A stretch of DNA of 32,227 bases from Deltaproteobacteria bacterium (GTDB lineage Bacteria > Desulfobacterota > Binatia > UBA9968): contig VBKE01000022.1 of assembly GCA_005879605.1 (NCBI GenBank), forward strand, positions 1,698-33,924. The letters are read 5' to 3'. This document shows positions 16,473 through 25,030 of the stretch, piece after piece. A model generated the notes under the pieces. The model ran no database searches, was not told the DNA's origin, and worked only from the letters and a program-made list of their open reading frames with translations. A program made the position numbers and the translations under genes. Numbering within the stretch: position 1 is the stretch's first letter; each line of letters starts with the position of its first letter.

Positions 16473-17456
16473 TTGATGATGAATAAAGGCACAACCAAGA
16501 ATGCCTTGCATCTTGCCACTCACTCCGGCTGGTATCGATTCGAACAGCGAGAGCAGAGCTGGATTCAAGTAGATCGCGCCCTAACCTATTGGCTCATGAC
16601 CTGTATCCAAGTCGATCCGGATAATCCAAAGCGAGTTTACCTAGGCACTGAGCACTCCGGTCTATTCGTCACGAACGACGGTGGAAAAGATTGGATCCGG
16701 GCGAATCCCAACGTGCCATGCCTAACACTTTCATCGCTGCTCGCATTGCCAGGTAAACTCTTGGCGGGTACCATGCCGGCCGCTCTCTATCTTAACCCCA
16801 ACGATAGCGGCTGGCAGGAGCTAAAAGGGGTAAGGCAAGGCGCTTCGAGCGGAACTTTCCCACCGAATCCGGAGTTGAGCGCTCGAACACGAGTCCTCGC
16901 CGCCGAGAATGGGTCTTCCGATCGTCTCTATGCCGGCATCGAAGTCGGTGGAATACTGGTTAGCGATGACGCAGGGCGAGATTGGCAGCCGGCGAATGAT
17001 GGACTTACCGATCCGGATATCCATCAGATATTGCCTTCCAGGAAGACGGAAGGCCTCGTGGTCACCGCCTGCGGCGAAGGTATCTTCCGCAGCACCGACC
17101 GCGCCGCCCATTGGGAAAAGGTGACACCATCGGGAAGGCGAACCTACGGCAACGCGCTGGCCGAAGACGAGGACGGGTTGATCTACATGGGGATTACCCG
17201 AGATCGTCCGCGCACGTGGACTCGCGACGGCCGGGCCGACAGCGCCATCTACAAAACCAACGATGCCGGCGCCCACTGGGAGCTGCTCACGGAAAACATG
17301 AGCGGGGGGGTCATGGATATCTGCGCCGGACCGAACGGCAAAGGAATACTGATAGCGACGGCTGACGGCGAGGTCCTTGAGGTGAACGAATCCGGCGGTT
17401 GCCGGACGGTTATCAGCGGCCTTCCATGCATCACCGCGGTGGTTTTGGGAGCGTAG
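16473..17456 (+). CDS. BNR/WD40-like beta-propeller repeat protein
   Basis: A 327-residue protein built of BNR (Asp-box) repeats of the sortilin/Ycf48/exo-sialidase superfamily. Asp-box-like sequences SxDxGxxW recur: TNDGGKDW (~70), SDDAGRDW (~175), STDRAAHW (~220) and TNDAGAHW (~270). Each follows a YxG or LxAT beta strand (VYLGTEHSGLF, RLYAGIEVGGIL, LVVTACGEGIF). The start ATG has GGAGG 7-8 nt upstream. No signal peptide is visible, so it is probably cytoplasmic, unlike Ycf48-type proteins. Many such proteins are annotated glycosyl hydrolase BNR, but no catalytic residues are seen. The function is unknown. Confidence 0.85.
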   Translation: MMMNKGTTKNALHLATHSGWYRFEQREQSWIQVDRALTYWLMTCIQVDPDNPKRVYLGTEHSGLFVTNDGGKDWIRANPNVPCLTLSSLLALPGKLLAGTMPAALYLNPNDSGWQELKGVRQGASSGTFPPNPELSARTRVLAAENGSSDRLYAGIEVGGILVSDDAGRDWQPANDGLTDPDIHQILPSRKTEGLVVTACGEGIFRSTDRAAHWEKVTPSGRRTYGNALAEDEDGLIYMGITRDRPRTWTRDGRADSAIYKTNDAGAHWELLTENMSGGVMDICAGPNGKGILIATADGEVLEVNESGGCRTVISGLPCITAVVLGA

Positions 17457-17481
17457 CAGGCTGGTGAAAAAAGAAATTGAT

Positions 17482-17506
17482 GCTTCGACGAGCTCAGGAC
17501 GAACGG
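17482..17506. repeat. Short dispersed repeat-like sequence
   Basis: GCTTCGACGAGCTCAGGACG followed by AACGG in the gap between two convergent genes matches a very common intergenic motif of metagenomic genomes. Only one copy is visible in this window. Confidence 0.4.
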
Positions 17507-17560
17507 TCACTCCATTATTCCAAATCTCAATAAGCTCGGCTCGGGTGTGAGGTGACCGAT

Positions 17561-18040
17561 CTACATTGACGGTAATCGTTGATACTTACCCTTAAAAAAA
17601 AGCAAAGGCCGGCCGCCGCCGGCAAGCCCGTTAAGAACCTCTCCGACGATAATCGTGTGATCGCCGCCTTCGTAACTCTGCACAATTTTGCATTCGAGAT
17701 AACCGATGGCGTCGTCTAAGATTGCGGCACCATATGCGCCTTCGTGCCAATTCAAGCCGGCGAACTTGTCGACGCCCTTCGTGGCAAAGCGGCGCGAGAT
17801 CCCTTCCTGATCTTCGCGTAGGAAGTTGACCGTAAATACGTTGGACTCAACGAAGCACGAGTAGCACTGCGCTGCCTTATCCACGCAAATCAGAACCAGC
17901 GGTGGATTGAGAGAGAGCGACGTAAAGGCGTTAGCCGTGAGACCAAAGGGCGCTCCAGCGATGTCTTTCGTTGTAATGATGGTCACGCCGGTCGCAAAAT
18001 GGCCCAGCACCCAACGCAACTTTTGTGAATCGATTGTCAT
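17561..18040 (-). CDS. Flavin reductase family protein (FMN-binding)
   Basis: A 159-residue flavin reductase-like domain: LRWVLGHFATGVTIITTK (residues 8-25), FGLTANAFTSLSLNPPLVLI (the FMN-phosphate loop, residues ~32-51) and VFTVNFLREDQEGISRRFA. The C-terminal GGDHTIIVGEV block is also canonical (~125-135), with LLFFKGKYQ at the end. Members reduce FMN with NAD(P)H and feed a two-component monooxygenase. No oxygenase partner is adjacent; the nearest oxygenase-type proteins are the cupin and HDO-like genes elsewhere in the window. It is transcribed divergently from the cupin at 18175. The partner is unknown. Confidence 0.88.
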   Translation of the reverse strand: MTIDSQKLRWVLGHFATGVTIITTKDIAGAPFGLTANAFTSLSLNPPLVLICVDKAAQCYSCFVESNVFTVNFLREDQEGISRRFATKGVDKFAGLNWHEGAYGAAILDDAIGYLECKIVQSYEGGDHTIIVGEVLNGLAGGGRPLLFFKGKYQRLPSM

Positions 18041-18174
18041 ATTTCTTCTCGATGCTTTGATATTGTTTCCACCGCTATCAGAGCCAACGCGGATGTGTCA
18101 ATTACGGGAACTGCTACGCTGGACGGATAAGCGGAAAAAGTGGTAAAGATAAAAGCGGGGAAGGAGAATTAGCT

Positions 18175-18729
18175 ATGGCGGTTCAAGAGCAAAGGGCAAG
18201 CAACACCTTAGAGCAGTACATCGCCGAGGTTCGCTCCATTTGGGGCGATGGTAAGGATCCTCAACTCCCTTTCAAGGTTGCGGCTTTGATGGAGAAGTTG
18301 TTCGCTTCGACTAGTTCCGATGATCCGTGGATGGCGGAATTGATTCGCGACGGGAAGCCATCGCGCGAACTCCATCGCGACCTCGACTACGGCTTCATTC
18401 AGATGGGGCACATCCATAAACAAGGACACGGGAATAAGCCGCACGATCACGGGCCGTGCTGGGTTGTGTATGGCTCTTACAAGGGGGTCACGGAAATTAC
18501 AAAGTACAAACGCACCGATGACGGCTCACAGCCCGGAGTAGCGACTTTGGAAAAGGAAAGACTCGATCGGCTTACCCCGGGAGTCGTGCAGCCGTATCTG
18601 CGGGGAGATATCCATTCCACGAACGCGGTAGAGGGACCGGGCGTGGTGTTTCGCTTCTTGAGTTATGATCTCGAAAAGGTCGACCGCTACCGTTACGACC
18701 CGGAAAAAGGAACCGTTGCCAAAGTCTAA
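18175..18729 (+). CDS. Cupin, cysteine-dioxygenase-like
   Basis: A 184-residue single-domain cupin. The first motif is PHDHGPCWVVYG with His90 and His92, and the second is GDIHSTN with His147, giving the 3-His iron site expected of thiol dioxygenases; the usual cupin Glu is not visible. Family members such as cysteine and 3-mercaptopropionate dioxygenase add O2 to a thiol to make a sulfinate, but similarity here is remote and other metal cupins remain possible. The start has AAGGAG 8 nt upstream. Fifteen nucleotides after its stop the persulfide-dioxygenase-like gene begins on the same strand, so the two are likely an operon with a shared theme of thiol/persulfide oxidation. Confidence 0.7.
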   Translation: MAVQEQRASNTLEQYIAEVRSIWGDGKDPQLPFKVAALMEKLFASTSSDDPWMAELIRDGKPSRELHRDLDYGFIQMGHIHKQGHGNKPHDHGPCWVVYGSYKGVTEITKYKRTDDGSQPGVATLEKERLDRLTPGVVQPYLRGDIHSTNAVEGPGVVFRFLSYDLEKVDRYRYDPEKGTVAKV

Positions 18730-18744
18730 TCACTGCTATCAAAG

Positions 18745-19457
18745 ATGGCTAGTGAGGAAATTTTTTTGACCAGATCCGCTCAAGCGGTTGTCTGTCCTAT
18801 ATCCTTGGCTGCAAACAAGACAAAGTTTGCGTCGTCATCGACCCGGAGATCGACAAGGCCGACGATTACGTCGAGCTAGCGCGCTTCTTCGGGTCGACGA
18901 TTCTCTACGCCATCGACACTCATACCCACGCCGATCATAATTCCGCGTGCAAGATCATGCGCGAACGTCACGGCATTCGAGTCGTGATGCACCGCGCCAC
19001 AGATGCGCCCTACATTGATCTGAGAGTCGACGACGGTCAAGAGATCAACTTCGGCCAGCTTTCGCTCAAAGTTATCTACACTCCCGGGCACACTCAGGAC
19101 GCCATGTGTCTCTTGTTCAGGGATCGTATCTTCACCGGTGACACTCTGCTGATCGGAGGTTGTGGTCGAACGGACCTTCCGGGTGGCAACGCCGAAAAGC
19201 AGTACGACAGCTTGAGCAAATTAAAAGCGCTCGGCGATCAGATTCGCGTCTATCCGGGCCACGATTACCGCGAGGCGGTCTCGACACTCGGTGATGAAAA
19301 GCAAAACAACCCGCGTCTGCAGATCGCTTCTAAAGAAGAATTCATTCACTTCATGACTTCCCGCAAACCTCCCCTGCCCCGCAAAATTCAAGAAGCCCTC
19401 GAATGGAACCGCACGCCGATTCAGGGGACACAGAGGGGAATGGGAGAGGGAATTTAG
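18745..19457 (+). pseudogene. ETHE1-like persulfide dioxygenase (metallo-beta-lactamase fold) with apparent 1-nt frameshift
   Basis: The intact frame contains THTHADH (HxHxDH metal motif, ~18918-18938), YTPGHTQDAM (metal His), FTGDTLLIGGCGRTDLPGG (metal Asp and the ETHE1 signature) and VYPGHDY (metal His). This is a mononuclear-iron persulfide dioxygenase that oxidises glutathione persulfide to sulfite. The expected N-terminal sequence FFDQIRSSGCLSYILGCKQD is readable from 18762, but that frame has a stop at 18753-18755 and no start codon. A start ATG (18745; ASEEI) reads into the other frame. One extra T in the T7 tract at 18761-18767 would join them. Either it is a recent frameshift or assembly error, or expression relies on slippage. 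The only in-frame ATG downstream (18957) would delete the metal motif. Confidence 0.75.
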
Positions 19458-19637
19458 GTTCAAGCCTTCTCGGAATCCACGTTGAATACCAGCAATTCGT
19501 TCCGATCTTTGATCGCCGCCGCACTCGATTGCGCCGGCGTCGAAATGAGATTTCGTCCGATCGCGGCCGCACCGAAGCCGTGACGCCCTGCGGGCAATGA
19601 AATTTTTGCTTTCCGGAGACGAGCGTCCAATGCAGGA

Positions 19638-20672
19638 CTATTTCCAGCCGGAGTCGTCGGTCCAGCGGCCCAGCTTCGCCAAGGCGGCGTTAGCCGGCCC
19701 GCGATCGACCACGTGCTCGACCTTTGGTTTCTCGTTTTCCTTCAAGAGGCCGATTTCCACCATTTTGTTTATGGTCACCTGCACCATCTCGGCCGGCATC
19801 CCATCGTTCACCGGCCAAACCTTCGCAGCGGCCAGCGCGTCATAGGCCGGGCCCAAGACTTCCTTCGGATAGCCCGTATGCTTGCTCGCCAGATCGAGGG
19901 TGCGCTCCTTATTGCAGTACATGAAACGGTGGGCCTTGATGATGGCCGCGACGGCGCGCGCGAGCAGGTCCGAATCTTTGCGAAGCAACTCCTCGGTGGT
20001 GCTAAAGGTCCCGTACCAATAGCTGGGCATGATCTCCCAGAGGGGAACCAAGGGGTGGAGGGACGCTTTCTTTGTCCGCGCCATATACGCCTGGTCGATG
20101 TGTAGGATGGCTGTGTCAATCTTGTTGCCGATGAGGGCAGTGATGTAGCCGGCGCTCGACACGGGAACGTAATTCACGTCCTGCTGGGTGAGCCCGGCGC
20201 TGTGGAGGACGGCACGCGTCATCACCTCGCGGAATGCTCCAACCTCCTGGATGCCGAGGTTCTTCCCGCGAAGGTCGGCGGGTCTCCGAATGCTCTCCTG
20301 AGCCGCCATGACAACCGTGAGCCTGTGGGCGTAGCTGAAGATGCTCCGGATCTTCGCGCCACGGCTGATGGCCGCGATCACCGGTTCGCTGCTGGCTCCC
20401 AGAATATCCACGCTCCCAGACACACCCCCGCGCAGCGACTGGAGGCCCGACTCAAACGCCGCCAACTCAAGGTTGATCCCCTCCTCATCGAAGTAGCCGA
20501 GGTCTTTTGCGACGTAGACGCCGAGGTGAGGCAGGTTCGGGGGCGTGACCGGCATGCCAATGACGAGTGTTCGCCGGGGAGCCTGAGCCACGGTAATGCC
20601 CGCCGGCGCCAGGGCGGCGAGAATTACGATTGTCATGACCGCCAGGACCGAAGCTCGATGTCGTTGACTCAT
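19638..20672 (-). CDS. ABC transporter periplasmic substrate-binding protein (NMT1/SsuA-TauA-like)
   Basis: From the ATG at 20672 the protein has 344 residues with a signal peptide of ~30 residues (VLAVMTIVILAALAPAG, cleavage near AQA). The mature part has the SsuA/THI5 fold: LVIGMPVTPPNLPHLGVYVAKDLGYFDEEGI, a GVSGSVDILGASSEPVIAAI block and DLRGKNLGIQE, then LIGNKIDTAIL. Members bind sulfonates, nitrate, taurine, pyrimidine precursors or aromatic acids. AGGAGG at 20681-20686, 8 nt upstream, fixes this start over the upstream GTG. No permease or ATPase gene is adjacent. It follows the alcohol dehydrogenase gene by 24 nt and is probably cotranscribed with it. Confidence 0.85.
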   Translation of the reverse strand: MSQRHRASVLAVMTIVILAALAPAGITVAQAPRRTLVIGMPVTPPNLPHLGVYVAKDLGYFDEEGINLELAAFESGLQSLRGGVSGSVDILGASSEPVIAAISRGAKIRSIFSYAHRLTVVMAAQESIRRPADLRGKNLGIQEVGAFREVMTRAVLHSAGLTQQDVNYVPVSSAGYITALIGNKIDTAILHIDQAYMARTKKASLHPLVPLWEIMPSYWYGTFSTTEELLRKDSDLLARAVAAIIKAHRFMYCNKERTLDLASKHTGYPKEVLGPAYDALAAAKVWPVNDGMPAEMVQVTINKMVEIGLLKENEKPKVEHVVDRGPANAALAKLGRWTDDSGWK

Positions 20673-20696
20673 GATGTCTCCCTCCTCACGCACAGC

Positions 20697-21761
20697 TTAG
20701 ATGTGGATGGCAACTTTCAGCGCGTTGTCGATTCTATTAACGTAAGTCTGAAACGCTTCGTGAATCTGATCCAGCTCGAAATGATGCGTGATGATCGCGT
20801 CCGCCGTAATCTTGCCGGCGCTCATGAGCGCCAGCGAGCGGCCGCAGTTCATTCCTCCCTCGCCTCGTGCCGCATAAATGCGGACGTTGCTCCGGACCGC
20901 GAGATTCATGTCTACCTGCACCGGCCCGGTGTACCAGGCCACGACGCCAATGCGACCGCCGCGCTTGACGTTCTCGAGCGCCTCCTGCATGGAGGTCGGG
21001 CCACCAGCGCACTCGAGGACGGAGTCTGCCCCTTTCCCGCGCGTGATCTCGCGAATGCGATCGGCCAAATTCTCCGTTCTTACATTGATCGTGAAGTCCG
21101 CGCCAAGGCGCTTGCCGACCTCCAGGCGCGAGTCGCGGGTGCCGCTGAGGATGACTCGTTCCGCTCCGAGCGCCTTGCAGAGTTGAACCGCAGTAAGCCC
21201 GATCGGCCCAGGCCCGAGGATCAGCACCGTCTCGCCAGCGACATAACCGCCGATGAGATCGATCGCCCAGAGTGGCGAGGCGGCGGTGGTCACCATGCAG
21301 GCCTGCTCGAACGTGAGGTTGTCGGGCAGGCGGTAGAGTGTGTTGATGTGATTGACGGCGTACTCAGCGAAGCCCCCATCGCAGGTGAGACCTTTCGCCC
21401 GGTGCCCTTTTGCGAGATTGCCGTAATTCAGGCACGAGGTGTACCAGCCTTTGATGCAATTCTCGCAGCGTTCACACCCCTTGTGTACCTCGACGGCCAC
21501 CCGTTCGCCGATCTGGAACTCATCGACGTCCGGTCCCAGCGCCGCAACGGTGCCGGCGTACTCGTGGCCCATGATGAACTCCCCCGTGGGCTGCCCCTGG
21601 AGCACGCGGTGCAGGACCTTCACGTCAGTGCCGCAGATCGAGGCGACCTCGACCTTCAAGAGGACCTCGCCAGGGCCGGGCTGCGGCACTGACCATTGCT
21701 CGACCCGCATATCGTCTGCGTCATGCAGCACCACCGCGTTCATTGTCGTGGGAATCGTCAT
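20697..21761 (-). CDS. Zinc-dependent medium-chain alcohol dehydrogenase (sorbitol/threonine dehydrogenase-like)
   Basis: A 354-residue MDR enzyme. The catalytic Zn site uses CGTD (Cys43) and GHEYAGT (His66-Glu67). The structural Zn is set by GCERCENCIKGWYTSC (Cys96, 99, 102, 110), and the NAD(P)-binding motif is GPGPIGL (~190). GroES-like and Rossmann domains are complete. It oxidises an alcohol or sugar, or reduces an aldehyde; the substrate cannot be told. ATG at 21761 has GGAGGT 7 nt upstream (21769-21774), better than the GTG at 21770. Sampled stretches of this gene are about 67% G+C, against 55% in mutS and the cyclodeaminase gene, possibly a sign of transfer of this two-gene unit. Confidence 0.93.
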   Translation of the reverse strand: MTIPTTMNAVVLHDADDMRVEQWSVPQPGPGEVLLKVEVASICGTDVKVLHRVLQGQPTGEFIMGHEYAGTVAALGPDVDEFQIGERVAVEVHKGCERCENCIKGWYTSCLNYGNLAKGHRAKGLTCDGGFAEYAVNHINTLYRLPDNLTFEQACMVTTAASPLWAIDLIGGYVAGETVLILGPGPIGLTAVQLCKALGAERVILSGTRDSRLEVGKRLGADFTINVRTENLADRIREITRGKGADSVLECAGGPTSMQEALENVKRGGRIGVVAWYTGPVQVDMNLAVRSNVRIYAARGEGGMNCGRSLALMSAGKITADAIITHHFELDQIHEAFQTYVNRIDNALKVAIHI

Positions 21762-22109
21762 GGACTTCACCTCCCTCGTCTCGGATTTGCTCTCCTATCG
21801 TGTTCCGCCGCGCGATTCACCGGCCTTCGGTCACGGAAGGAAGCCCCGTTGCGTTCACCGCACGGGCCTAACTATTTTACGTGAGCTGCGGGAGATAAAT
21901 AAATTAGCAGCGGCTTATCCTCGCGCAGTTACACTGCATATTCGGAACGACAACCGGTTGTAATATCCGTCAGCTGCGAGAAGCTTGTCAAGCTCATGTC
22001 TCAACGTGAAATATAACAAATCGGCGTTCGATTTCGTTCTGGGAGAATTGAAAAAAACTTAACGGCTGAGAAACATGAAGGTCTGTGAAAGAGATTCAGT
22101 CTTCCGCTT
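21762..22109. other. Gene-free stretch upstream of alcohol dehydrogenase, downstream of Mo subunit
   Basis: No convincing gene. It holds the dehydrogenase ribosome binding site (21769-21774), an AT-rich patch (21895-21910), a perfect palindrome ACAACCGGTTGT (21950-21961) that could be an operator, and an A-rich segment (22045-22060). No confident promoter was found. Confidence 0.5.
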
Positions 22110-24938
22110 TCATTCTTCATCCTTTAGATAGTACGCTTCCACCGCGGGTTTGTATGACCGTGGCAGCCACAGCGGCCGGCGCAAGTTGTCAGGTCCCGGA
22201 GCCGGACGAGTTTTGCTCAGCCAGCGTTTGTAGACTTCGTGGGATTTGTTCGTATCGACAAAGATGTCGCCGTATTTGTCGTTGGGGCCGGATTTGGTCA
22301 CGCGGACTTTCTGGTGCCAGCAGTGCTGGCCGCTGATGTAGTCGGGTTGCACAGGGAAAGTAAGATTCTGATGGACGCCGCCGTCTTCCCAGAAAATTCT
22401 CTTCGAGTCGGGATCATCACTCTCGAACGGCTTGATGCCGTGAATATGCCGCATCATCCATTTGCCTTCTCCAACTTGCTTGAGATCGACCAGCGCGGTC
22501 GACCAGCGCTCTCCGCCGGAATCTTCTTGCAGACGCCAGCGGCCGAGATGGTGCGAACAAGCGACGACGCCGGGTTTGATCCCTTCCGTCACCCACACTT
22601 TGTCGATGAAATAGCCGATCTCCGTCTGGACTTTCAGAAGGTCTCCCGTTTTTACATCTAGAATTTCCGCGTCTTTGGAATTGAGCCAGAGCGGGTTGCG
22701 ATGCGAGATTTCGTACAACCATTTCGCATTGCCGGAGCGCGTATGAATCAATGTCGGCAAACGGAACGTCGGCAAAAGCAGCATCTCGCCGGCGTTCACA
22801 TCGATATTGTCCGAGTGAACGTGGCTCTTGATGTAGCCGGGTATGGCGTACTCCGGCCATTTCCAATCCTTCAAGGTCTTTGAATAGAACTCCAGTTTTC
22901 GCGACGGCGTCGGAAAGCCGGCGCACGCTCGCCCGTCCACCTCGACCCCGAGAACAGCTCCATTCTTGACAATGAGATTTGTCACAGGGTCAGTGGTTGC
23001 ATCGTTGAGGTCACTCAACTTTAGCCGGGTTTCGTGGACGTTATAGACGTCATCTTCGACCAAAAAGGCGCCGTATTTGCGCATGTACTCTAACGGCGTC
23101 AATCCTTGTTTCGCCGCCGCCTCCGGAAGACCGGGCACGCTGTTTTCAAAGATCCACCGGTAGTAATCGTCGACGGTCATCTTCTTGCCCGGCTCATAAG
23201 GCGATTCGAAATATTTTCGAATGCCTAGCGATCCGTCGGGATCGATGCGCCACGACAATTCAATCCAGAATTCGTCTTCTTCCCAAACTTGGCCGATGCC
23301 AGCGGCCTCATGCGCCTCGTAAGTGGTGTTGAACTTTTTCCCCTGTTTCTCCAACGCGACACGCAGTATCGGTTGGCGAAAGCCGATCCAGCGGGCTGCC
23401 TGCGTCTCCTGGCTCATCAAGTCGTGTCGTTCCGAAGCATGCCCCATGGGCAGAACGTAATCGGCAAACCAGGCCGTCTCACTCCACGTCGGCGTGAGAC
23501 ACGCGTGACGCTCGACCTTGTTTTCATCCATCAGCATCTCGATCCAGCTCATGCCGTCAGGGTTGGTCCAGACCGGATTGTAAACCCGCGTAAAATACAT
23601 CGCGAGCTTACCCCGGCCCTCTTTTATGAAGTGAGGCAAGAGAAAGCTCATTTCGAAAAAGGCGAGCGGGTACTCCTTCGGTAAAAGCAACTCGTTCCAA
23701 ACTTTGGACGGCGGCGGCATCAGTGGCGGCGCGGGAATATATTTGTTTGCCGCGTTGGGCGCCGTCCCTCCGGGTGTGCCGACCGCGCCAACGAGAACGC
23801 TTAAGAACTGCAGCGCGCGCGCCACCTGCCAGCCACCGAGATTTCCCGCGGCGGCGTTCCGCCACACGTGAGTCGAAAAAGCTGAACCGGCTTTTGCTAC
23901 TTCGCGCGCCACGGCAACGAGAACTCGCGGATCGACGCCGGCTTCCTTCGCGGCAAAATCCGGCGTGTACTGAGCATAGGTTTGCTTCAATATCGAAATG
24001 AACGCCTGGAAGGATTGCGGTTCGTCGGGATACTCTTCGCGGAGATATTCTTCCCAATTGACCCACTTCCTGACAAAGTCACGGTCGAAGAGATCCTGTT
24101 GCAGCAAAACATTGCACATGGCGAGTAAAATCGCCGCTTCGCTACCTGGCCATGAGGATAGCCAATAGTCCGCTTTGGACGCGGTGTTCGAAAGCCGCGT
24201 ATCGATGACGCAAATCTTTGCACCGCGTTCTTTCCCCTCGATAATGCGCTGGGCGTGGGGATTGAAATAATGGCCCGTCTCCAGATGCGAGCTCAAAAGC
24301 AGAATGAAGCGCGCATTGGCATGGTCCGGCGACGGCCGGTCGATACCCGACCAGAAGGCATAGCCGGCGCGCGCTCCCGCGGAGCAGACGTTGGTATGGC
24401 TGTTATGACCGTCGATTCCCCAGGCGTGAAAGATCCGCTGGTGGTAGAGAAGCTCATGTCCCGGACGGCCGACGTGATACATGATCTCGTTCCGGCGATC
24501 CTCCTGGAGCGCTTTACGCACGCGCGCGGCGATATCATCGAGCGCCTCATCCCAGCTGACGCGCTCCCACTTTCCCTCGCCCCTCTTTCCGACACGCTTG
24601 AGCGGATAGCGAATCCGCTCGGGATCCGTCACTTGATTCAAAGTGGCAGGGCCTTTGGCGCAGTTTCTTCCCCTGCTACCGGGATGCTCCGGGTTACCGT
24701 CGAATCTCCGGATACGATTCGTTTCCTTATCGACAAATCCCAATAAGCCGCACGCGGCTTCGCAATTAAAACAAATCGTCGGGATAATTTGATAGTGCTT
24801 CTCGACTTTTCTGGGCCATTGGGCCGTGTCATACTCCACCCAGTCATGCCACTTTTCGACTGGCGGGTAGCTTACCAAGCCCTTCGGAGGCTCAAGCCGC
24901 GCCGCCGATGGATTGAGAGGTTGCGGAATGTCACTCAT
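22110..24938 (-). CDS. Mo-bisPGD oxidoreductase catalytic subunit (polysulfide reductase/SoeA-like family), no Tat signal
   Basis: A 942-residue molybdopterin oxidoreductase of the DMSO-reductase superfamily. The N-terminal [4Fe-4S] site is Cys56, 59, 63 and 93 (CFNCEAAC... NCAKG). The Mo ligand is Cys185 in NVCSAGARAGY. Domain order is complete: FeS domain, two Rossmann-like domains and the C-terminal MopB molydopterin-binding domain (LWLNSKDAEILDVKTGDLLKV, ~760-780). The first ~45 residues have no twin-arginine signal, so the enzyme is predicted to stay in the cytoplasm. Family members reduce or oxidise polysulfide, thiosulfate, sulfite, arsenic or other small molecules, and the substrate is undecided. 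It is preceded by the FeS-NrfD gene, with AAAGGAAATCTC before the ATG. SoeA-like, PSR-like and formate dehydrogenase-like assignments cannot be separated without a tree. Confidence 0.9.
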   Translation of the reverse strand: MSDIPQPLNPSAARLEPPKGLVSYPPVEKWHDWVEYDTAQWPRKVEKHYQIIPTICFNCEAACGLLGFVDKETNRIRRFDGNPEHPGSRGRNCAKGPATLNQVTDPERIRYPLKRVGKRGEGKWERVSWDEALDDIAARVRKALQEDRRNEIMYHVGRPGHELLYHQRIFHAWGIDGHNSHTNVCSAGARAGYAFWSGIDRPSPDHANARFILLLSSHLETGHYFNPHAQRIIEGKERGAKICVIDTRLSNTASKADYWLSSWPGSEAAILLAMCNVLLQQDLFDRDFVRKWVNWEEYLREEYPDEPQSFQAFISILKQTYAQYTPDFAAKEAGVDPRVLVAVAREVAKAGSAFSTHVWRNAAAGNLGGWQVARALQFLSVLVGAVGTPGGTAPNAANKYIPAPPLMPPPSKVWNELLLPKEYPLAFFEMSFLLPHFIKEGRGKLAMYFTRVYNPVWTNPDGMSWIEMLMDENKVERHACLTPTWSETAWFADYVLPMGHASERHDLMSQETQAARWIGFRQPILRVALEKQGKKFNTTYEAHEAAGIGQVWEEDEFWIELSWRIDPDGSLGIRKYFESPYEPGKKMTVDDYYRWIFENSVPGLPEAAAKQGLTPLEYMRKYGAFLVEDDVYNVHETRLKLSDLNDATTDPVTNLIVKNGAVLGVEVDGRACAGFPTPSRKLEFYSKTLKDWKWPEYAIPGYIKSHVHSDNIDVNAGEMLLLPTFRLPTLIHTRSGNAKWLYEISHRNPLWLNSKDAEILDVKTGDLLKVQTEIGYFIDKVWVTEGIKPGVVACSHHLGRWRLQEDSGGERWSTALVDLKQVGEGKWMMRHIHGIKPFESDDPDSKRIFWEDGGVHQNLTFPVQPDYISGQHCWHQKVRVTKSGPNDKYGDIFVDTNKSHEVYKRWLSKTRPAPGPDNLRRPLWLPRSYKPAVEAYYLKDEE

Positions 24939-24966
24939 GAGATTTCCTTTTGACTCAATTGGGTCA

Positions 24967-24990
24967 AAGATCCTTCACTTCGTTCAGAAT
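24967..24990. repeat. Dispersed repeat-like sequence, copy 2
   Basis: AAGATCCTTCACTTCGTTCA then GAAT lies in the 92-nt gap between the Mo subunit and the FeS-NrfD gene. It is related to the copy at 11087-11115 (common core AAGATCCTTCAC then TTCAG). Confidence 0.5.
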
Positions 24991-25030
24991 AGCGAGAGTT
25001 TTAAACTCTGTGGGTTCCCCGCAGCTCTCG

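Noticed and set aside
20202..21692. A 496-codon plus-strand open frame
   Set aside because: It is antisense to the binding protein and dehydrogenase, which have clear motifs, signal peptide and ribosome binding sites. A high G+C antisense shadow.
22110..24938. Periplasmic nitrate reductase (NapA) assignment
   Set aside because: No Tat signal, and the anchor is NrfD-type.
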